The notes under the pieces: model-generated
The model's input: only the letters and a program-made list of their open reading frames with translations
Told to the model about the DNA's origin: nothing
Database searches by the model: none
Shown: positions 12,561-24,400 of the stretch, in pieces
How the letters are laid out: each line of letters begins with the position of its first letter
Position numbering within the stretch: position 1 is the first letter of the stretch
Made by a program: the position numbers and the translations under genes
Assembly (NCBI GenBank): GCA_036346355.1
Contig: CM070590.1
Coordinates: forward strand, 45,665,749 to 45,729,748
From: Rhipidocladum racemiflorum
Lineage: Eukaryota; Streptophyta; Magnoliopsida; Poales; Poaceae
DNA: 64,000 bases
Reading direction: 5' to 3'

Positions 12561-13469
12561 AAACGTGAGAATTTACCCGGGGATGACGTGGACGAATATG
12601 GGCCATCAGATCTTGATCGGACGGTGGAGAGAGCTCGAGGATGGCGATGGCTTCGCGGCGGAGCTGGTTCACCGCAGAAGGGGACGACGACCATGGCAAC
12701 GGCGTTGCGGGGCTCCTCCAGCGGAGTTGATGGTACCTCCCGACGCGTCTTGTCCTTGCGGTTCCGGATCTGGGCACCAACACGGCGGAGAACGGCGGAC
12801 GGCAGCGGAAACGACGGAGAACCACAACGGAACCATAAGTCCAATACCGTGAGCGATTGCGGCGCAACCACGACGGCTTGAGCTCGATGAGTTAGGGCAA
12901 CAGGTGCGCATGGGAACGGGCTACATGACAGTGGTGGCGGCGCATTAAATAGGCCCCTCGGCGTCCGTGAAAATCGCGGAAACCGAGGTCCACACGGCTG
13001 CGGCGGTTTGGGCTCGGGTCCGGCCCGTGAAAATGGATTCGGATTGGGTGACGTGGCGCAATCTCGACCGTTGGATCGAGATCCAATGGTTGCGAGGTTT
13101 GGGCTCGGGTCCGGCTCGACCATGGTTCGGGTCGGACTCGAGTCCGACTCGGGTTCGGGCTCGGTCGGATGAACAGTGCAAACCCGATCGATTTTTCCAG
13201 CGATTAAATATTCAAATTAATTCCCAGAAATTCATTTAATTCATTAAAAATAGCAAAACACTCAGAAAAATTCCAGAAAATATTTTAGAACATTTTGGAC
13301 TCAAATAAAATATTTCCAATAAAATTTAATTTGCAAAATTAAATTCTTTAATTATTTGAAAAGGGAATAAATTCCAAATAAATCCAAATAAATCCCAGAA
13401 AATTCCAAAAATTCACAAAAGTGCCAAATCTTATTTGAATTCATGAAAAGCAAAAATTGAGGTGTTACA

Positions 13470-13506
13470 AACCTCCCCCCTTAACAGAATCTCGTCCCCG
13501 AGATTC
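13470..13506 (-). other. Polypurine tract and hairpin of element A
   Basis: On the minus strand TGTTAAGGGGGGAGGTT runs to the LTR edge. Upstream, 13487-13506 is a perfect inverted repeat with 8-bp arms (GAATCTCG and CGAGATTC) and a GGGA loop. It lies just after the stop codon of the polyprotein at 13511-13513. Confidence 0.8.
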
Positions 13507-13510
13507 AAGG

Positions 13511-13690
13511 CTAACTAAGGAATAGGTTTGGAAACTCTTTCTTCAAATCCTCCTCGCTCTCCCAAGTTGCTTCACTCTCTGCATGGTTGCTCCATTGCAC
13601 TCTGCAGAAACGGGTTGACTTATTCCTTGTCTCTCGATCCATGGTGTCCAAAACCTTAACTGGGTGCTCCTTTTAAGTCAGATCCTCTCG
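13511..13690 (-). pseudogene. Chromodomain at the C terminus of A polyprotein
   Basis: In the integrase reading frame, after one in-frame TAA (about 13673-13675), the translation runs through EHPVKVLD, RNKSTRFCRVQW and EATWE and ends at a TAG at 13511. The aromatic residues and the EATWE motif are typical of chromovirus chromodomains, which direct integration by contacting histone marks in chromatin. Its position at the end of integrase, only a few bases before the PPT hairpin, is the usual one. The TAA probably replaced a Tyr codon, so a translated product would stop before this domain. Confidence 0.8.
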
Positions 13691-14872
13691 CAGCTCTATC
13701 GACTCTAGCGGTTGTTGCTCATCAGGTACTCGGAGACACTTCATCAGCTGGGACACGTGGAATACGTCATGCACTCCTGCTAGTGATTGTGGTAGCTCCA
13801 GCTGGTACGCAACTTCCCCTCTGCGATTGAGAACCTTGAATGGTCCAACATATCGCGGCGCGAGTTTTCCTTTTGCATGGAATCTCTTAACTCCCTTGAG
13901 TGGTGTGACTCTGAGATATACGAACTCTTCCGGTTCGAAACTCAGGTCTCGGCGACGGTTATCAGCATAACTCTTCTGTCTTGACTGAGCTATCTTTAAT
14001 CTTTCACGGATCATGGCAATCTGTTCTTCGGCTTCTTGAAGAATGTCCGGCCCAAAGACACGGTGTTCACCTGTCTCATTCCAGTTCAACGGTGTTCGAC
14101 AAGGTCGACCATATAATGCCTCAAATGGTGACATTTGTAGACTTGCTTGATAGCTATTGTAGTAGCTGAACTCAGCATACGGCAGACTTTTATCCCAAGA
14201 GGTAGCATAAGCCAACGCACACGCTCTTAACATATCCTCCAGTATCTGATTAACTCTTTCAGTCTGTTCATCCGTCTATGGATGATAAGCAACACTGAAG
14301 TTCAAACGTGTTCCCATGGCTTCATGCAGCTTATTCCAGAATCTCGAGGTAAACTGGGTACCTCTGTCCGATACAATCTTTTTCGGCACCCCATGCAAAC
14401 AGACGATCCTGGTCATATACAATTCTGCTAACTTATCTCCCGAGTAAGTGGTCTTTACCGGGATAAAATGGGCGACCTTAGTCAAGCGGTCCACTATGAC
14501 CCATATGGAGTCATATCCTCCTTGAGTCTTGGGTAAACCGGTAATGAAGTCCATTCCGATTTCCTCCCATTTCCACTCAGGTATCTTCAACGGCTGTAGC
14601 AATCCTGCTGTTCTCTGATGCATTGCCTTGACTCTCTGGCATATGTCGCACAGCGCAACATGCTCGGCAACTTCACACTTCATGCTCGGCCACCAGAATC
14701 TTTCCTTCAAATCCTGATACATCTTGGCACTTCCCGGATGGATTGAGTATTTGGAGTCATCGGCTTCCGCTAGGATCAACTGCTTCAGCTCCTTCTTGTT
14801 TGGCACACAAATTCGATCCTCCACCCACAACGTGCCTTGCTCGTCCAGTTTGAAGTCTTTTGCCTTGCCCTC
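13673..14872 (-). pseudogene. Integrase of element A
   Basis: Contains an N-terminal zinc-binding region (HPGSAKMYQDL ... CDICQRVKA), then the catalytic core with the first acidic residue in GMDFITGLP, the second in VSDRGTQF and the third expected in TDEQTERVNQ, followed by the gypsy tail ending GVHDVFHVSQL. One in-frame TAG at about 14277-14279, just before the third catalytic motif, probably arose from a CAG Gln codon by a C-to-T change. The reading frame is otherwise intact to 13673. Upstream it is cut by the solo LTR at 14873 and continues at 17116. It would insert the cDNA into the genome, but the stop removes the third catalytic residue. Confidence 0.88.
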
Positions 14873-17115
14873 TGTAACACCCCGGCATTTAATATGCCCG
14901 AATGCTACCAAACATAGAATAAGCAACCTCTAAATACCACAATTACAAGTAAATTACAGCAAAGGAGCAAATGCTAATACCGAAAATTTCGGCAGCATCT
15001 CCTTTGTTTTTCCATGAATTGAAGCAACAATAATATTAACATGTCAAGATAGCGTAATGAACGATAGCAATAACATGACCAATCGGAAATTCAACCTCCA
15101 TACAACTAAAGATATAAGTCTATCCGTCACATATCAAATATGGCCTAATCATTTACTCATGACAACCAACGAAGCATCAAAACCACAATTTAGTTCAGTG
15201 AATTAACCATCACAACTAAAGGAGAGAACATGTCATTGTTTATATGTGTGATGCTAAGTGATGACGTGTGACTAAATCCCTTTCCCGCATGTCGGTTTCA
15301 TGGTACCTAAGAAAAACACATAAACACAAGCGTGAGTTCATCACTCAGCAAGTATATTGCAATGGAACAAGAAAATACATTCCAATACCTTCATCACCAC
15401 TTTTCACATACGACATCATACACATCTCATATTCATAGTGTAGGCATATCATTGACATCATCATATATCATCATCATATAACATCCTCATATAATGCAAT
15501 GCAATGCGATGCGATCCACATATCTCCTGAAAAATCATACCGGTATGGTTGAGTACACACCCGTCGGTGTGCACCCTCTCCCCCCTTCCATCCCGAAGAT
15601 GGAGGGTGCCTACTCCTCGCTCCCATACACCGCGGTGGATGGAATCATGATGTAGGACTTACTCATTAGCTCTCCGGAATAGTCATAACTTTCTCACCGA
15701 CCTTCCCCGGACTAGTTATGACTTTCTCACCGCCCGGGCCATGTATCATGCCATGTATGCAAATATGCCAACATCATAAATAACTTTGTACATTAACACA
15801 TGGCATCATAACATAATAAACATATTCATCATATCATTGGCAATTATTAAGGCATGGCATGTGAACATATCATGTATTCAATTTTAATCTCAACCAATCA
15901 AGCAAACATCAACTCGCTACCCATTCCAATACACTTGTCTCAACCACGGCGACGGATTGGCGAGACGTAGAGGGCACTCCCGGGGTCACACCACCTGCAC
16001 ATAGGTACCACACACTCACAATCATGCCCACAAAACAGTACGCAAACACTCTTCTACCCCGACATCGCAAACTACTCGCAAAACCCAAAAACAGAGGTTC
16101 TGTCCCGTCGGGACAGCAGCCTTCCAAAAGGCATAACTCGGGTTCTAAAACTCCGAATTGAATAAACGAGTACATCCTCGCGTAGCTTAGGAAATTTCCT
16201 AACTTTTTCTAAGCATATGTAAAAGCTGATTCGGACTCTAAAGTTGTTTAATCTACAAAATACCGTGATTTGTTCCAATCACGTCATAGATTTTAATACG
16301 TTCGGTAAAACTAGCATAACTTTCAAACGGCTGGGCGGAATTGGACGTTCTTTATACCCACTGAAAGGTATTGAAATTACCTACAACTTCTTCAACAGGC
16401 GGCTGACCAAATTCCAACTCTAATTTGGCAAAAACCCAAGCCCTACGTCGACTGCTCAATCTGCCCGAAACAGAGAACGTGGCAACTCTAGTTTTCTCCC
16501 AAATCTACCCATGGACAGCACCACCACTTGATCTAAAAACATGAAAATGACCTCTAGAACAGAACCTAGACCCAACCCATAGATCAACCTTGCCATACCT
16601 CTCCAAGAAGATCCGAAACCGCTGAAGTCTTCCTTCCCGCCGGCCGCTCTTTCCTCCCGATCCACGACGGTTCACCGGAGATTCCCGAATTCCGGCGATC
16701 CTCCGAGCGGGACAGCGAGGAACACCACGAGATAGGATGCCGTAGGGCTGCTAGGAGAGGTGTGGGTGGCTTGGGAAGGGAGGGGGAGTGGAGGCGCCAT
16801 GGGGGAGAGGAGATGGGAGGGGAGGCCAATGGGGGTGGCGGCTTGAGGGGAAGGGAGACGGAGAGGATGGGGCGGCTAGAGGCAGTGGTAGGGTGCCCTA
16901 GGGCTGGCGCCCAAGCCAGGGTTGGCTGCCCCCTCGACCTCCACTTGGGCCAGATCCTCCCACCTCCGGCCCAAGCAATCCCCCCAAGGCCCGATCTAGG
17001 TTTCCCAAGGCCCGATCCCCCGGAAACGGCCCGAAAATGCGTTTAAACCTCATAACGTAACATTTTAATCTCCAATTTCATATTTTATAATGTCACGACA
17101 ATCCGTAGTGTCACA
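14873..17115 (-). mobile_element. Solo gypsy LTR in pol of element A
   Basis: 2243 bp, TG...CA termini, perfect target duplication CCCTC (14868-14872 and 17116-17120). It belongs to the TGTGACACTACGG...CCGGGGTGTTACA LTR group shared with LARD-1. There is no PBS or PPT beside it, so it is a solo LTR formed by LTR-LTR recombination. It keeps the GC-rich block (about 16730-17030), the overlapping hairpins (about 15550-15608), a TATAAAA near its minus-strand start (about 17080-17093) and the GAG|GTATGG donor-like site near 16593. The GC-type donor near 15935 has changed to AC. Confidence 0.92.
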
Positions 17116-17774
17116 CCCTCGTCCATCTTGGACTTAATCCTGCGGATCTTGTCATCATCCTTTTGTCCTTCTCGGATCTTATCCTCCAGGGTAGGCTTCA
17201 CTTCTAATGCGGCCAACAATCCTTCTGGTACCACTTCAATCTGCATTCTCTGGAAATCCTTGCATAGCTCTTCCTGACTTGTGGCTATCAACACATTTAC
17301 GGTATGGCTTTTCTGACTCAGAGCATCGGCCACCACGTTGGCCTTTCCGGGATGGTAATGGATTCCAACATTAGAATCCTTGATCAACTCTAACCATCTC
17401 CTCTGCCTCATGTTCAGGTCTGATTGGGTGAAGATGTACTTAAGGCTGTTATGGTCCGTATATGCTTCACATCTGTTCTCGATCAAATAGTGACGCCACA
17501 ACTTTAAAGCATGCACTAGGGCAGCTAGCTCTAGGTCATGCATTGGATAATTCTCCTCATGCGGCCTCAACTGCCTTGATGCATAAGCGACGACCTTTCC
17601 TTTCTGCATCAGCACACATCCAAGTCCTTGGCGCGATGCATCACAATAAATATCGAAGCTCTGATTAACATCCGGTAGAACCAACACCGGGGCTGATGTC
17701 AATCGCTTCTTCAGTTCTTGAAAACCTTTCTCGCATTCCGGCGTCCATGCAAACTTCTTCTCCTTCTTCAACAA
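17116..17774 (-). pseudogene. RNase H of element A
   Basis: Starts after a frameshift, with KKEKKFAWTPECEKGF, the RT-RNase H connector. Then come IYCDASRQGLGCVLMQ (first catalytic Asp), HDLELAALVHALKLWRHYL (Glu) and AYTDHNSLKYIF (Asp). It continues with MRQRRWLELIKD and the KANVVADALS motif, which is typical of gypsy RNase H. It would degrade the RNA of the RNA/DNA hybrid. Catalytic residues are present. At 17775-17830 a TAT-to-TAA change and a one-base deletion separate it from the RT. Its downstream end joins the integrase across the solo LTR, with the frame consistent with a clean 2248-bp insertion. Confidence 0.88.
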
Positions 17775-17824
17775 TTGCGTGAGAGGTCTCGCATTGTCGA
17801 AAAGCCTTCAATGAAGCGGCGGTA

Positions 17825-18719
17825 TTAACCTGCCATACCAAGGAAACTACGAATCTGGGTCACAGTCTTCGGTTGCTCCCAGTGTAACACAGCTTCCACC
17901 TTGCTCGGATCAACGGCGACTCCTTCTGCGGTCATTACATATCCGAGGAACTCCACCTTGTCCTTCCAAAAGTCGCACTTGCTGAACTTAGCGAAGAGTT
18001 GCTGTTCCCTCAGTTTTTCCAAAACTCGCCTCAAGTGCTCTGCATGTTCATCCTTTGTCTTGGAGTAGACTAAGATATCATCTATGAACACAACAACAAA
18101 CTTGTCCAAATATTCATGAAATATTCATCATATTCATGAAATCTGCTGGCGCATTCGTCAGACCGAATGACATAACTGTAAACTCGTAATGTCCGTATCT
18201 GGACGAAAATGCGGTCTTCGGAATATCCTCTGATCGGATCTTCAATTGGTGGTATCCCGATCTCAGATCAATCTTGGAGAAAACTCCAGCTCCTCTCAGC
18301 TGGTCAAACAGATCATCGATCCTGGGTAGCGGGTACTTATTCTTCACGGTGACTTTATTGAGTGCACGGTAGTCAATGCACATCCTGAAGCTCCCGTCCT
18401 TCTTCTTGACGAACAGAACTGGCGCTCCCCACGGCGACGAACTCGGTCTGATGAATCCTTTCTCCATTAGCTCTTCAAGCTGCTTCTTCATCTCTACCAA
18501 TTCTTCGGTGGAAATACGATAGGGTCTCTTTGCTATCGGCGCTGTATCAGGTACAAGCTCTATCACAAACTCTATGTCTCTGTCTGGCGGCATACCAAGT
18601 AAATCTTCAGGAAAAACATCTGGATACTCATTCACCACTGAGACATCTTCTATGCTGATCGCCTTTGCACTGTTAACCATCAACTGTCCATCTCTAACGG
18701 CGGTAGCTTGAAATTCCAC
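17825..18719 (-). pseudogene. Reverse transcriptase of element A
   Basis: The upstream part (18114-18719) has PDVFPEDL, APIAKRPYR, WGAPVLFVKKKDGSFRMC, IDYRALNKVT and VFSKIDLRSGYHQL, the last holding the first catalytic Asp. The downstream part (17825-18109) has VVFIDDILVYSK, the [YF]xDD active site, at about 18077-18084. Between them a short duplication of ATATTCATGAA-like sequence (about 18108-18140) breaks the frame. It would copy the element RNA into DNA. Closely similar in wording to the RT of element B (44522-45208). Confidence 0.9.
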
Positions 18720-18755
18720 TTTCCTTCCACACGGGCTATCACCTGAGATAATCCT

Positions 18756-19060
18756 TTATCCACAATCTAGCACAGCCTTGTGCTTGGATAACCAATCCAT
18801 TCCCAAAATAACATCTAAGGTCTGGGTTTCCAGTATAATAAGGTTCGCTAGGAATTCTACCCCATCTATTAATATTCTCACCCCAGAACAAAGTCTTGCA
18901 ATCTCCAAATCATTTTTAGCAGCAAAGCCTTGAGAAACAAACGAATGCGAAGCTCCAGAGTCAAACAAAACTGTTGCAGGTACTGAGTTGACGAGTAACT
19001 TACCCAGCACGACGTCTGTGGCATTCTGGAGTACCTCTGCGGTGACATGGTTGACTCGGC
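18756..19060 (-). pseudogene. Aspartic protease of element A
   Basis: The active-site motif VLFDSGASHSF has its catalytic Asp at about 18960-18962. The flap-side sequence ends LDVILGMDWLSKHKAVLDC, a signature of gypsy retropepsins. Retropepsin cleaves the Gag-Pol polyprotein and acts as a dimer. The reading frame runs in from the gag side at 19220 and breaks at about 18750 before the RT frame. Residues needed for catalysis look intact. Confidence 0.85.
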
Positions 19061-19149
19061 CTCTCACCACGATTTGGGCGTGGCTCCCGGCTGTGCTGTC
19101 CCGCGGTTTGCTCCGGGTGCAGGCGTCCTGGCTGGTGTGGATCCCAGAT

Positions 19150-20201
19150 TGAAGCGGACCAGGGTCACTCCTGCTGTCTTCTTGGGGCAACTGTTGGAGA
19201 AGTTCCCTGGCTCGTTGCATGTGTAATAGCGTCTCACTGTCCCCAGTTGACTGCCTGAAGCGGAGTTTCTGGCTGGAGCTAGGATCTGATAATTCTGGTT
19301 GACGGGTCTCGATGCTGGTGACGGTGTCCTTGTTGCATTCTGCGGCTGGAATATGAAAAACTGATTTTGCGCAACCCTCAAGCGTTGCTGCGCTCCCTGA
19401 CGCGATCCTTGCTATTGCATCCTTCGCTTCAAGTTCTCATTCAGTTCCTTGCGCTTATCTTCAAGAATGAGCGCCTTGTTCACAAGCTCCTGGAAATCTG
19501 GGAAGGTGTGGGTGATCAGTCCCATCCTGTAGTCCTGAGTTAAGTCCCTTCATGAAGCGAGACTATCTGGCCTTATCTGTCGCTACGTCTTCAGGTGCGT
19601 ATCATGCAAGCTGTGTGAACTTATTCAGATAATCTGACACCGGTTGATTACCTTGCTTCAGTGCCTTGAATTCTTCCTTCTTTAAGTCCATTATTCCCTC
19701 AGGCACGTGATACTGACGAAATGTAGCTATAAACTCCTCCCAAGTGATGTCCTGAGGGTTTTCCCGCGTGGTGCATAAGTTCTCCCACCATTCTGCAGTG
19801 GTCCCTTCCAACTGATGAGAAGCGTAGAGTACCTTCTCATTTCTCATGCATTGGGCAATGTGTAGCTTCCTTTCTATTGACCTTAGCCAATCATCGGCCT
19901 CCAACAGATTGGCATTCCTAGAGAAAGTGGGTGGATGAGTCCTCATGAACTCTGACAGTCTTGAATTCTGGCGTTATCCCTGATTGACTTGATTATTCTA
20001 ATTAGCAGTGGCGTGGGCGGTAATCTGCTGCATCTGCTACATCATTGCATGCATCAACTGGGTCTGTGCGGCAAGAAAAGCCCCAAAATTCTGCATGTCA
20101 ACTGGCGGTGCTGGCTGGGGTGCAGGTGCTCCATCATTGGGGTTCCCAGCTGGGCGAGAACCACTTCCATTGCCTCCAAGGTTTCCGCGGGTGTTCACCA
20201 T
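19150..20201 (-). pseudogene. Gag of element A
   Basis: The first ATG at 20199-20201 opens MVNTRGNLGGNGSG. A Gln-rich stretch with three in-frame stops (near 20000-20040) leads into the retrotransposon Gag core at 19602-19946, with ADDWLRSIERKL, AEWWENL and FRQYHVPEGIMDLKKEEF. After further frameshifts a degraded zinc knuckle (YYTCNEPGNFSNSCPKK, about 19187-19228) has lost its first Cys and its His. Gag forms the particle that packages the RNA. The start was chosen because it is the first ATG of this frame after the 5' leader. Confidence 0.8.
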
Positions 20202-20487
20202 CTGTCGATTGCTCCAAGGTTTCAGAGATGAGAGGGAATAAGAATAGACAAGAGAGTAGGGAAATTTACGCGGGGGAAAGTTTTGTAACTCAAAAATCCA
20301 ACTTTATTATTTAATAATAATAACTTGGTATGGTTGCTCACAATGCCTAATGGCCTTGCAACACATATTGCACACTCAACAAGCAATGAAAATCCAAATC
20401 GACTCTTACTGGAGTCTAACGCCTAAAGGGGTGACTCTTATTCTATAACGTGACCCGACGAAGGAGTCTCAACTTCAAAACCTACGC

Positions 20488-21258
20488 TCACTCATCGAGA
20501 AAACCCCCACTGCCTCCTCGGGGCGGGTGCGGCGGCATAGGCGCGAAACAATCGCCATGCCCTGCAACTGCAGCTGTGGTTGACGACACGGCGTCCTCCT
20601 CTGGCTCAGGATCTGGCTGTTGCTGTGATTGCGGCGCGAGTGCAGGTGGCACCTCTTCTGGGTCCTCCTCTGGCTCTGGGGCGTCCAACTCCAACACTGA
20701 ATCGGGGCCCTATCCGTACAGTGCGGTCTCCAGCTCTGCAATCCTTTCCGCAGCATAGGCGATGTACTCACGAGCATTCTCTAAATGCTTTTTCTCTTTC
20801 TCGACCTGCTCGCGAGCCTTCTTCAACTCCTGAACTGTGTCATCGATAAGCTCCTCCTGCGCGACGACGAATCTGGCTAAGTGTGTGATGGTAGCATCCT
20901 CATCTTCTATCGGCTTCCGCTGAGCTCTGCTGTCTCAGCGTGGGTGGTGACGGAATAATGTGCCTTCCAGCTCCCTGGAGTAAGTGCGAGTGATCTGCTG
21001 CATCGCTCGACGCGACACCTCCTGGATTCCCATCTCAAAGGTAGACCTCCTGGCGGTGAAATGGAAAGGGCGGCTGAACTTCGTCTTCTCTCGGGCATAC
21101 ACCGTGATCCTGACGTCCCATCCTATGACCAGTCCGGCCTGCACGAGTGTAATCCCTCGGTAGAGCGGTCTCTCGAAACCTCCAAGAAACTGAAGCATAC
21201 GCTACAACTCAGCAGCGTAGCCCCCCTCACGCTCGGCGTAGTTGTTCTTCATCATCAT
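20488..21258 (-). pseudogene. Extra sense ORF upstream of gag in element A
   Basis: Between PBS and gag, in the sense direction, one frame is readable for about 256 codons from the triple ATG at 21250-21258 to the stop at 20488-20490. It has only three internal stops (21202-21204, 20935-20937, 20710-20712). The first half (about residues 20-107) is rich in aromatic and basic residues, with no family I recognise. The middle (about residues 110-180) is a heptad-like Glu/Lys/Ala-rich coiled coil (VQELKKAREQVEKEKKHLEN). The end is Pro/Glu-rich and acidic. The stop lies 287 bp before the gag ATG. It could be an additional element ORF, as in some plant gypsy lineages, or a captured host fragment. 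Confidence 0.55.
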
Positions 21259-21456
21259 CTGTCAAAAGACGCTCGCGTAAGAACGCAACATTTTAAAATC
21301 AATGTGGAAGACGAAAAGAACTCAGCAAAGGTATGAATAAGGAAGAAAGGGGTAAGTCGAGAATTCATTCATTATCTTGAAAAATTTTATCTTTAGAAAA
21401 TAGGTTTTATCCTTACTACGACCAATCTATCTATGGGTGAGCCTACAGTCAGTATG

Positions 21457-21468
21457 GCTCTGATACCA
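21457..21468 (-). other. Primer-binding site of element A (tRNA-iMet)
   Basis: TGGTATCAGAGC on the minus strand, four bases after the 5' LTR, matching initiator-Met tRNA. The surrounding 90 bases are nearly identical to 9896-9985. Confidence 0.9.
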
Positions 21469-21472
21469 CCTC

Positions 21473-24400
21473 TGTCGGGACCCGAATTTGCAAATCCGGA
21501 CCCTCTGTATATTCCGCACTAGTCCAGGATCACGCTAGTGCACACAGTCTCAACATTGGTAAATATCACAGCATACTCAACGAATAATATGGTACTTTAA
21601 TTAGTTAACCAAAACTGGTTGCTCAACCTTAAGGTCAAGTTACAACTATACGCCACACAGGGCGAAAACTTAATAAAAGAGAAATAACAGCAGCGAAAAA
21701 TAAGATAACTTGGTGGCGCCATCCAGTATACCACTGGCAACTGACTGGGCTCGCTCCCTAGATAGACGGTTCCTCTTGGAGCTCCTCCTCCAAAGCTGGT
21801 GTAGACTCTTCTTCAACTGATGTTGTATTGTGGCAAGGGTGAGTACTTGGTACTCAGCAAGTCATGCACAGAATGCAAACTAATATACTACATGCATGGC
21901 TTAGTACAAAGGAGTAGCTCAGGGTATAATTGCAGTAAAACGGCATTTGACAAGTAACATAAGTAGATTCAAAAGCAGTAAAAACGAGTTTAAGAACAAT
22001 AACTTTTCCAGGAGTTAAATAAACATCTTTCCCATTCCTAACCCACATTTCCATCAACGTCATTATTAAACCAGTCCAAACCTTTAAGTCCAAGTTATTT
22101 TCAAGAAAGTCTAACCCTTGACTGTAATTCCCGAGCAATGTCCAATGCCGCGGACACGGCTATTCGAATAGATTTTACACTCTGCAGAGGTTATGCACTT
22201 TACCCACAAGATACAGCCAAACACCACAAAGGCGAGTGGCCGTAACAAAGTCTTTCGGACACTTCTAACAACACAAGTGGTCATCCCCTGTGATTGCACA
22301 CAAACCCTTCCCTTAGCGAAGGCGAAGTTTAGCCCAATCCACCGTTAGATGAGTACCTGGCCGCAGCCCCGGTACGCTCCCCCATACAACTATACAAAAG
22401 GTATAGTTGACACCCCGAGGTCCCACAGGTACGTTATTAGCAACTTAATCAACTAGGTCCGTCCCATTACATACATGTGGTTGCACGCTTGACTCAGTTC
22501 AAAGGCTTGCAAGGTTAAGTCCTTAGGGTGACCAGGGCAAGACTACCCGAAGAACCAAATCAATGTTCCCGGTGCCACAATAGGCCCACCTGATCATTCT
22601 TGCCACAAGCCCCGGTCGAAAACTATTTATCAAACCTCCAGTTGCTTACCACGCACCACGTGCCATCAATAACACATGACACTTTTCGAAACAGGTTCCA
22701 TATCTCATTAAGTCAATATTATCATGTAATTGGCAAAAACATGCTATGTGGCCAGGCTAAGCGTACTACATCGGTCTAATTACCCATGTTGGCATTTTAA
22801 TAAAGCCCAACTAATAATCCACAACTAGGTTGACAAGGGGTCATGGCACATAAATAATAATCAAGGTGTCATAATGCAAAATTGGCATTTAACTAATTTC
22901 CCCAAACTTAATCAAAGCATTTACTAATTAAACTAGCATGCAATAAATTAAATCAAAATAATTTCAGAATGGGAACAACATGGTCAAAGCACAACTTGCC
23001 TTCAAAGAGTACTTGTTCTTGGTCTTGAGATGGCTCCTACGTCAACACTTCACCTTCGAAGCCTTCGGACACTTCAACGTCTACTCGTAACGCGTGCAAA
23101 TAGCAATCAATAAATAAAACAGTACACAAGAGTATTCAAAATTTCAAATAAACTTCATAAACAGAGAGTGCACATTTTTATAAATTTTTAGAAACTGGAA
23201 TCGTCCAAATCGGAGTTAAAATGCAAAAGTTACAATCGTTTAAAGTTTAAGGAAAACATTAATTAAATATAAATAGAGGAATATTCATAATCAAAAATTA
23301 ATTAAAATTCACATTTAAGTAGGTCTCATTTTTATGAAAATTTAGAAATTTGAACTGCCCAAATCGGAGTTGAAACGCAAAAGTTATAAGCGTTTGAAGT
23401 TTGAATCTATATTTAAAATCAATAAAACGAATTAAATAAATAATTTCATTTTCGGAAAATGATTTATTGCGTCAGCATGACACGTGGACGAATTAGAGGC
23501 CGCCACATCGCCTCGGGTCCGTGGACCCGGCTCACGGTTCGGCTCGGTCCACCGTGGACCCGGTCCACGGCACGTGTACCTCTGACAGGTGGGTCCCTCG
23601 GGTGACGTCAGTGCACGGCTCGGCAGAGGGCTCTGACGGCTGGGCCCCACCGTGACGTCAGCATGACGTCATGGTGCGGTTCGGCGGTCAGCGGCGTCAC
23701 GGGTCCCACGCCGGCGTCACGCGTCTTTGATGTCGGCGGCGCATGGTGACATGGCCCGGCTGCGATGGTCCAGAAATCGACACGCAGCGGCTGTCTGGGC
23801 CATTGATTTGAAAATCAACGGTCCAGATCGGATCCAACCTCACGCATTGGAAACTACTCGGTTGATCTGGACCGTTCGATCTTGATCGGACGGTCAAGAT
23901 CCAATCTAAAGCTACAACGCGGTTTAACACTAGCCGTACGATCTAGATCTAACGGCTGAGATCTATCCAAGCACGGTGCAGTTACGGCTACATGGCGTGA
24001 TCTAACCCGTTGCATCTAGATCCAATAGTTGAAAACAGATCTAAAAACTAAAACGTGAGAATTTACCCTGGGATGACGTGGACGAATTTGGGCCCTCGGA
24101 TCTGGATCGGACGGTGGAGAGAGCTCGAGGACGACGATGGATTCGCGGCGGAGCTGGTTCACCGGAGACAGGGATGACGACCACGGCAACGGCGTTGCGG
24201 GGCTCCTCCGGCGGAGTGGGTGGTACCTCCCGATGCGTCTTGTCCTTGCGGTTCCGGATCTGGACACCAACACGGCTGTAACACCCCGGCATTTGATATG
24301 CCCGAATGCTACCAAACATAGATTAAGCAACCTCTAATTACCACAATTACAAGTAAATTACAGCAAAGGTGCAAATGCTAATACCGAAAATTTCGGCAGC

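Larger units (their letters stand above)
9986..13469 (-). repeat. 3' LTR of element A, shared with the left remnant
   Basis: About 3.48 kb. On the minus strand it begins TGTAACACCTC and ends GGGTCCCGACA. It carries the TGACGTCA cluster (12088-12180), a region dense in GATC-type inverted repeats (about 12295-12560), and a GC-rich segment with an unusually long sense ORF (12551-13123). Compared with 21473-25861 it lacks about 45 bp near 11532 and keeps one more TGACGTCA repeat. Confidence 0.85.

Noticed and set aside
20008..20314. Plus-strand ORFs over the gag start of element A
   Set aside because: They are antisense to gag, whose minus-strand reading has recognisable motifs.
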